The notes under the pieces: model-generated | The model's input: only the letters and a program-made list of their open reading frames with translations | Told to the model about the DNA's origin: nothing | Database searches by the model: none | Assembly: GCA_905221605.1 (NCBI GenBank) | Contig: CAJNDS010000502.1 | Span: 348,501-412,500 of the forward strand | Reading direction: 5' to 3' | Source: Symbiodinium natans | Lineage: Eukaryota; Sar; Dinophyceae; Suessiales; Symbiodiniaceae | Length of the DNA: 64,000 nt | Part shown: piece after piece, positions 60,727 through 64,000 of the stretch | Position numbering within the stretch: position 1 is the stretch's first letter | Layout of the letters: the number at the start of each line of letters is the position of its first letter | Translations under genes and position numbers: made by a program

Positions 60727-61464
60727 TCACGTCTGTGGATCTCGTCGTGGGACAAGTGGACCTTCAGTGATGATCCAGGTTTGAACCGTGCCCGGTGGCA
60801 ATGGGTTGCCAGTGGCCGAGAGTGCCGAGGTACGCGCTGGTGGGGTCCATGGACTGAACGGGTTGGGAGCCAATGAAACTATCGGTCCTGGAGTGATAAT
60901 CCATGTGCCCACCAACATAGTTGCGTCCTGCGTTGACTGAGGCTGATCTGCAGTGTGAGGTGACATCGATGCCCCCGACGTTGAGGTGCCACTTGTCGAA
61001 GATGGGCGGGCCGAGACAGTAGGAGCTCGGTGCGCCTCTGTCAAAGAAGGATTTTGACCTGAGAGAGCTGGCGGGGGAAGAGTCTGGTGTACTGGAGTCG
61101 GGGGGGGAGGGCCCGCTGGTTGGTAGGCTTGTTGTGTGGCCTTCGATGGTGACTGAGCTTGGTTGGCTGGCGAGTGTGCCTTGGTTATGATAGGGGTAGG
61201 AGGAGGTGGGCCTCCTGGGGTATGCTGGGTCATCTGGTTTCGGGAGGAGGCTGTTCGTCTCGAAGAGCTTCTTGACAAGGATTCTACCAAGTCGTCATCG
61301 TCTTGAAGTGAGGAAGCCTCAGAGTCCAGGTCAGCCTCTGTGATTGGTCGCGAGTCCGCCTCCTCCGACTGATGCCTTTTTCCTTGAGGGTGCCTTCTCT
61401 TGGAGGGTTTGTCCTCCCTTTGTCGGGCTTCTCGATGTTGCCGGCTGGCATCCGGAGTCGACAT
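60727..61464 (-). CDS. Pro/Ser-rich, probably disordered protein
   Basis: 245 codons from ATG 61464 (MSTPDASRQHREARQR) to TGA at 60727; an upstream TTG was not used as start. The N-terminal ~35 residues are basic, then an acidic DDDDLVESLS stretch, then a long Pro/Ser/Thr/Gln-rich tail. Two pairs of internal repeats are visible: GGPPPPTPI / AGPPPPTPV and TWIITPGPIV / TWIITEGPLV. PPPPTP could bind SH3- or WW-like domains, an inference from motif type only. It is the one large gene besides the phosphatase not in phase with the frame following its upstream motif. Function unknown. Confidence 0.65.
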   Translation of the reverse strand: MSTPDASRQHREARQREDKPSKRRHPQGKRHQSEEADSRPITEADLDSEASSLQDDDDLVESLSRSSSRRTASSRNQMTQHTPGGPPPPTPIITKAHSPANQAQSPSKATQQAYQPAGPPPPTPVHQTLPPPALSGQNPSLTEAHRAPTVSARPSSTSGTSTSGASMSPHTADQPQSTQDATMLVGTWIITPGPIVSLAPNPFSPWTPPARTSALSATGNPLPPGTVQTWIITEGPLVPRRDPQT

Positions 61465-61483
61465 GGCCAATGTAGCAATAGAA

Positions 61484-61502
61484 CAGGAGGGGACCTCACT
61501 CG
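61484..61502 (-). repeat. Junction motif copy 8
   Basis: CGAGTGAGGTCCCCTCCTG, about 20 bases upstream of the ATG of the Pro/Ser-rich gene. Confidence 0.85.
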
Positions 61503-61533
61503 TTCGGTGCCAGCTATTGATTACAGCTTGAGC

Positions 61534-61804
61534 TTAGATGCTGAAGCAAGGAAATAACAGAGAGACAGTCCATGCGTCTGCAGGCTTGGATTTGTCATCT
61601 GGTTGAGACTGGGACTGATGGTCCATCGCTAAGTGATAGCATTGGCGGACCTGAGCGAATGTCGGAGGAAAAAGGATAGCTCTGCCAAGAAGGAGGGGAG
61701 TGGTGAGGTGCTCAGGAAAACAGGCGCTTGTTTTCTCAGTGGGCTCGCTATGGCAGTTCCAGGAGTTCAAGTTTATGTTTGAAACAGTGTCCGACAGGAG
61801 GGGA
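61534..61804 (-). CDS. Small ORF opening from motif copy 9
   Basis: The frame GPLLSDTVSNINLNSW continues NCHSEPTEKTSACFPE, HLTTPLLLGRAILFPP, TFAQVRQCYHLAMDHQ, SQSQPDDKSKPADAWT, VSLLFPCFSI and stops at 61534. It is open right from the motif; the first in-frame ATG is late (AMDHQ). Either translation starts without ATG, or this is an exon or a decayed unit. Not recognised. Confidence 0.4.
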
Positions 61805-61813
61805 CCTCACTCG
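61795..61813 (-). repeat. Junction motif copy 9
   Basis: CGAGTGAGGTCCCCTCCTG. Its TGA is the stop codon of the phosphatase gene. Confidence 0.85.
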
Positions 61814-62715
61814 TCGAACACGTCCATGTCCTGAATGTCATCGTCAGGCGTGGGCCTGAAGGAGTCGCCACAGGCCATACATAGGTAGCCCAGAACGGAT
61901 TTCTTGCATTCTCTGGAGAGCCAGTGTAGCGCGAGAGGGAACTGGTCTCTTTCTTGCCAGTAGCGTTGCCCTGGTCTGGCTGAAAGTAGGATCGCTATCG
62001 CCTGCTGAGCCGTGAGGTGGTAGCGAACGATCAGGTAGGCGCATAGAGCTGAAGTTGATCGATTGATGCCCGCGAGGCAGTGAAACATGATAACTATTGG
62101 TTTTGTTCGGCTGCACTCCTGAGCTTCAATTTCGTCGATCATTCTGAGCCAGGTCTTGGCCAAGTCTGCCACCACATCATGGAAGCCCTGGTCAGTGCGC
62201 GAGATGCGCATGTCCGAGAGGTGGTAACGCAAGTTTGAGATGCCCTCCATTTGGTACATGAACTGCCAGTCAGCGTCGGTCGCGTAGCCCTCCCTGAAGC
62301 GCGATGAAGCATTGAGGGTCACGATGATGTCGACCTGGTACGCTTTGAGTTCAGGAAGATCAAGAGCTGTGCGCTGGGTGCCTAGCAAGATCGTGCAGTA
62401 GTCATCTCTGAACACCACCGTGGAGTCCCATTTCGGCCAGTAGGCAATTGAGCTTGGGAAGGGATGATCCGGGTGATCTGCCATGAGAGTGCGCCACTCC
62501 GACGCTAGTCTATGGTCTTGCGTTGTCCAGTGCACTCTATTGTAGTAGGCCTCCTGGGTCTGTGCATGGATATCATCCATGGCTTTGTCGTCCGTGATGG
62601 AGGGAGTGAAGCTGCACCTTGGGCCCGGATCCTGCATCCTGAAGAGACCATTGCGTTCAAGACAAACGCTGTGTTCAGGACCTCGAAGTCTTATGAAAGG
62701 TGCAGAGAGATCCAT
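61807..62715 (-). CDS. Dual-specificity-phosphatase-like protein
   Basis: 302 codons from ATG 62715 (MDLSAPFIRLRGPEHS) to a TGA inside motif copy 9. The signature FHCLAGINRS at residues 211-220 is a cysteine-phosphatase loop (Cys213, Arg219, CX5R, then Ser). It is preceded by a short hydrophobic strand (PIVIM) and followed by the helix TSALCAYLIVRYH, as in dual-specificity phosphatases. A general-acid Asp is likely at residue 168 (LSDMRIS). All key residues are present, so the enzyme could be active on phospho-Tyr/Ser/Thr or other phosphates. The N-terminal ~100 residues match nothing I know. The C terminus has a Cys pair (LCMACG) and an acidic tail. An in-frame stop between motif and ATG fixes the start. 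Cytosolic: no signal peptide or membrane segment. Confidence 0.85.
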   Translation of the reverse strand: MDLSAPFIRLRGPEHSVCLERNGLFRMQDPGPRCSFTPSITDDKAMDDIHAQTQEAYYNRVHWTTQDHRLASEWRTLMADHPDHPFPSSIAYWPKWDSTVVFRDDYCTILLGTQRTALDLPELKAYQVDIIVTLNASSRFREGYATDADWQFMYQMEGISNLRYHLSDMRISRTDQGFHDVVADLAKTWLRMIDEIEAQECSRTKPIVIMFHCLAGINRSTSALCAYLIVRYHLTAQQAIAILLSARPGQRYWQERDQFPLALHWLSRECKKSVLGYLCMACGDSFRPTPDDDIQDMDVFDE

Positions 62716-62758
62716 GGCGCAGGCAGATAGTGTGAGTAGTGCCTATGAGAGTAGCTGT

Positions 62759-62777
62759 CAGGAGGAGACCTCACGCG
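62759..62777 (-). repeat. Junction motif copy 10
   Basis: CGCGTGAGGTCTCCTCCTG, about 43 bases upstream of the phosphatase ATG, which is in a different frame from the motif TGA. Confidence 0.85.
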
Positions 62778-62876
62778 ACATGAGTCAAATTGACTTGAGT
62801 CACGTGCAGGAGCGGTGATGCGAGCGGCAGAATCAATACGCTCAAGAAGGAAGACGCCTGACTGAGTGCTGAGCCT

Positions 62877-63062
62877 TTAGATTGGCTTGGCCTGAGCAGT
62901 GCACGACGCCCAGCGTGTTACATGTTTGCACAGCTGACAGCGGTAGTAGGCTTGGCATTTGAGGCAGGCAGCCAGTTTTGTCACTTCACTGACTAGGTCA
63001 AGATCCTGAACAGTGCTCCTATGCCAGTTGCATTTACCGGCATACCCTTTCAGGAGGGGACC
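62877..63062 (-). CDS. Small Cys-rich zinc-finger-like ORF without ATG
   Basis: The frame opens in motif copy 11 (GPLLKGYAGKCNWHRS) and continues TVQDLDLVSEVTKLAA, CLKCQAYYRCQLCKHV, TRWASCTAQAKPI to TAA at 62877. The pattern C-x2-C-x5-C-x2-C-x3-H, with further Cys and His, is typical of a small zinc-binding fold. There is no ATG in frame, so the start is unknown: a GTG or TTG, or an exon joined to something upstream. Two clean CxxC pairs in 62 codons make chance less likely. Confidence 0.45.
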   Translation of the reverse strand, partial: GPLLKGYAGKCNWHRSTVQDLDLVSEVTKLAACLKCQAYYRCQLCKHVTRWASCTAQAKPI

Positions 63063-63069
63063 TCACACG
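63051..63069 (-). repeat. Junction motif copy 11
   Basis: CGTGTGAGGTCCCCTCCTG, about 20 bases after the TAA at 63090. The Cys-rich ORF is in phase after its TGA. Confidence 0.85.
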
Positions 63070-63089
63070 AAAGGGGTGTTGATTGGGAG

Positions 63090-63626
63090 TTAGATAAAGG
63101 CGTCCCAGACTTCAGCCGAGAGTGCTAGAGAAGTGTCTTTGAAAATTCTCTCCGCTTTCTCCTTCCCCGCTGGAGTTCTGAGCAGGGAGTAGAAGTGCTG
63201 TACAAGAGGAGGGACCTGCCGGTGATAGTGCGTGAAAGTTTGTTTGGCTGCCTGGATGGCCGGCCTGTCCTCTGCCAAGTACTCGAGTGCCGAGAAAAGT
63301 CCTCGGACGTGATCCGCCGTAGAAGTTGTGGCTTGATGAGGAAGAGGAGGGTCTCGTTTGTGCCAGGCCGACGTGTCAAGGGCAAGGAAGAAAGGCAGAT
63401 CGGTGCTTGATTCTGGCGAAATTCTCCTGCCTAGGTTGCCCCATCCGCAATCGCGCACATAGTAGCCCTCAGAATCAAGAGAATCAACAGGTAGCTCTCG
63501 TCCATGTTGGGACGTAGATGAGCTGGAAGGTTGTCCAGAGGCTGGACTTTCTCCACCATTATGCCGTATGCCTGTTGAAAGAGAAGGTACTTCGGTGGGC
63601 CCGAGTCTCCTCGCCAGGAGGAGACC
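63090..63626 (-). CDS. Unrecognised ORF opening from motif copy 12
   Basis: The frame following the motif is open for about 178 codons to TAA at 63090. The C-terminal ~120 codons are clearly protein-like: NLGRRISPESSTDLPF, FLALDTSAWHKRDPPL, DHVRGLFSALEYLAED, QFHYSLL-like helix HFYSLLRTPAGKEKAE and ALSAEVWDAFI. The first ~55 codons (GLLLARRLGPTEVPSL onward) lack ATG and compete with the other frame of the gene upstream. A GTG at 63458 is the only early start of an accepted type. It may be the C-terminal part of the upstream gene after a one-base frame break next to GGGG. Confidence 0.55.
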   Translation of the reverse strand, partial: GLLLARRLGPTEVPSLSTGIRHNGGESPASGQPSSSSTSQHGRELPVDSLDSEGYYVRDCGWGNLGRRISPESSTDLPFFLALDTSAWHKRDPPLPHQATTSTADHVRGLFSALEYLAEDRPAIQAAKQTFTHYHRQVPPLVQHFYSLLRTPAGKEKAERIFKDTSLALSAEVWDAFI

Positions 63627-64000
63627 TCACTCGGCGTAGGAGACCTGGGGAAGTCCAGGGGATTGACTGCCGAGGCCACCCTGATTTGAATGGCAAAGAC
63701 GTTTGCCACCGTTGGGACCATCTCTGGAAAGACGTGTGCCAAGTCGAGCTCCGCTTCGTGGGCCTGAAGTCCGTCTTGGGCTTGCTCCTCACGTGGGGCG
63801 ACCACTGAGAGCTTGAAGACAGAGTAAAATTCGCCTCCCTTGAAGTTGTATACCGCTCGAGTGACGCCCTTCATGGATGCGGTTCTGTTCAGCTTCAGGG
63901 TCATGCTTACTGGTTCCTCCTGTGATTTCTGGATCTGCACATGGACATCCAGCTCCAAAGGGAACTCTTGCGGGTAAGAGAAGGGGAAGGAGTGAATGAC
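63431..64000 (-). CDS. Unrecognised protein, 5' end outside the window
   Basis: Open from the window edge (VIHSFPFSYPQEFPLE) to TAG at 63431, so the start is not visible. It reads ELDVHVQIQKSQEEPV, SMTLKLNRTASMKGVT, RAVYNFKGGEFYSVFK, LSVVAPREEQAQDGLQ and on. The first ~110 codons look like a beta-rich domain. Motif copy 12 lies inside this frame and is translated SEVSSW without a stop. The part after it (MVEKVQPLDNLPAHLR, MDESYLLILLILRATM) overlaps the next ORF in another frame. The last 28 bases overlap the GTG-started ORF with the same -1 relation as in paralogue 1. Confidence 0.6.
   Translation of the reverse strand, partial: VIHSFPFSYPQEFPLELDVHVQIQKSQEEPVSMTLKLNRTASMKGVTRAVYNFKGGEFYSVFKLSVVAPREEQAQDGLQAHEAELDLAHVFPEMVPTVANVFAIQIRVASAVNPLDFPRSPTPSEVSSWRGDSGPPKYLLFQQAYGIMVEKVQPLDNLPAHLRPNMDESYLLILLILRATMCAIADGAT
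63615..63633 (-). repeat. Junction motif copy 12 (inside an open frame)
   Basis: CGAGTGAGGTCTCCTCCTG, perfect to consensus. The gene running through it is in another phase, so the TGA is not read as a stop. Confidence 0.85.

Noticed and set aside
56087-62818. Plus-strand ORFs of 60 to 114 codons inside the minus-strand array
   Set aside because: They are shadows of conserved minus-strand coding sequence and lack their own conservation between paralogues.
55991-63633. Shine-Dalgarno sites: the plus strand of the junction motif contains AGGAGG
   Set aside because: No plus-strand gene starts at the right distance after any copy; all genes are on the other strand, where the sequence is a pyrimidine tract.

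Overview
The window looks like nuclear DNA of a protist, most likely a dinoflagellate. Three things visible in the sequence support this. The dominant repeat is TTTAGGG/CCCTAAA, the telomere type known from dinoflagellates and plants. Short GC-rich coding segments are bounded by AG|G acceptors and by GT or GC donors, a junction style described for dinoflagellates. Coding runs stay on one strand for long distances. No rRNA, tRNA, CRISPR or bacterial operon was found. A chromerid or other alga with the same telomere type is not excluded.

Positions 1 to about 55,260 are a plus-strand region of many short exons (roughly 40 to 330 bases) separated by introns and spacers packed with TTTAGGG and CCCTAAA words. 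In most cases that could be judged, TTTAGGG lies just downstream of an exon and CCCTAAA just upstream of the next, so intron ends are complementary. Three short introns made almost wholly of TTTAGGG (11,844-12,011; 13,599-13,653; 27,697-27,729) have phase-compatible coding sequence on both sides. Terminal exons with stops (for example near 1,625, 12,089, 27,942, 47,303, 48,939, 53,933) show that several genes are present, but exons could not be chained into named proteins. Recognisable hints are a signal-peptide exon followed by a Thr-rich mucin-like exon (8.1-8.8 kb), a PPR-like segment (9.8 kb) and a J-domain-like segment (24.4 kb).

Inside this region are small inverted-repeat elements (3.8, 6.6, 7.6, 9.0, 30.1, 36.4, 42.2 and 44 kb), minisatellites, a duplicated 0.3-kb block (29.6/30.6 kb), a three-copy tandem duplication carrying a two-exon module (35.1-40.2 kb), and an array of the variant octamer TTTTAGGG (20.2-20.6 kb). 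An island at about 28.9-33.7 kb is nearly free of telomeric words.

At about 55.3-55.7 kb the character changes sharply. From 56 to 64 kb the genes are on the minus strand, apparently intronless, with no telomeric arrays, convergent with the plus-strand region. They include three paralogues of an unrecognised ~410-residue family, a dual-specificity-phosphatase-like protein, a Pro/Ser-rich disordered protein, a small Cys-rich zinc-finger-like ORF and others. A 19-base sequence, consensus CGAGTGAGGTCTCCTCCTG on the coding strand, occurs 12 times, mostly at gene junctions. In three cases its TGA is the stop codon of the preceding gene, and the reading frame that follows it often runs open into the next gene. 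This motif-bounded, cassette-like gene array is the strongest candidate for an undescribed system; its function is unknown.
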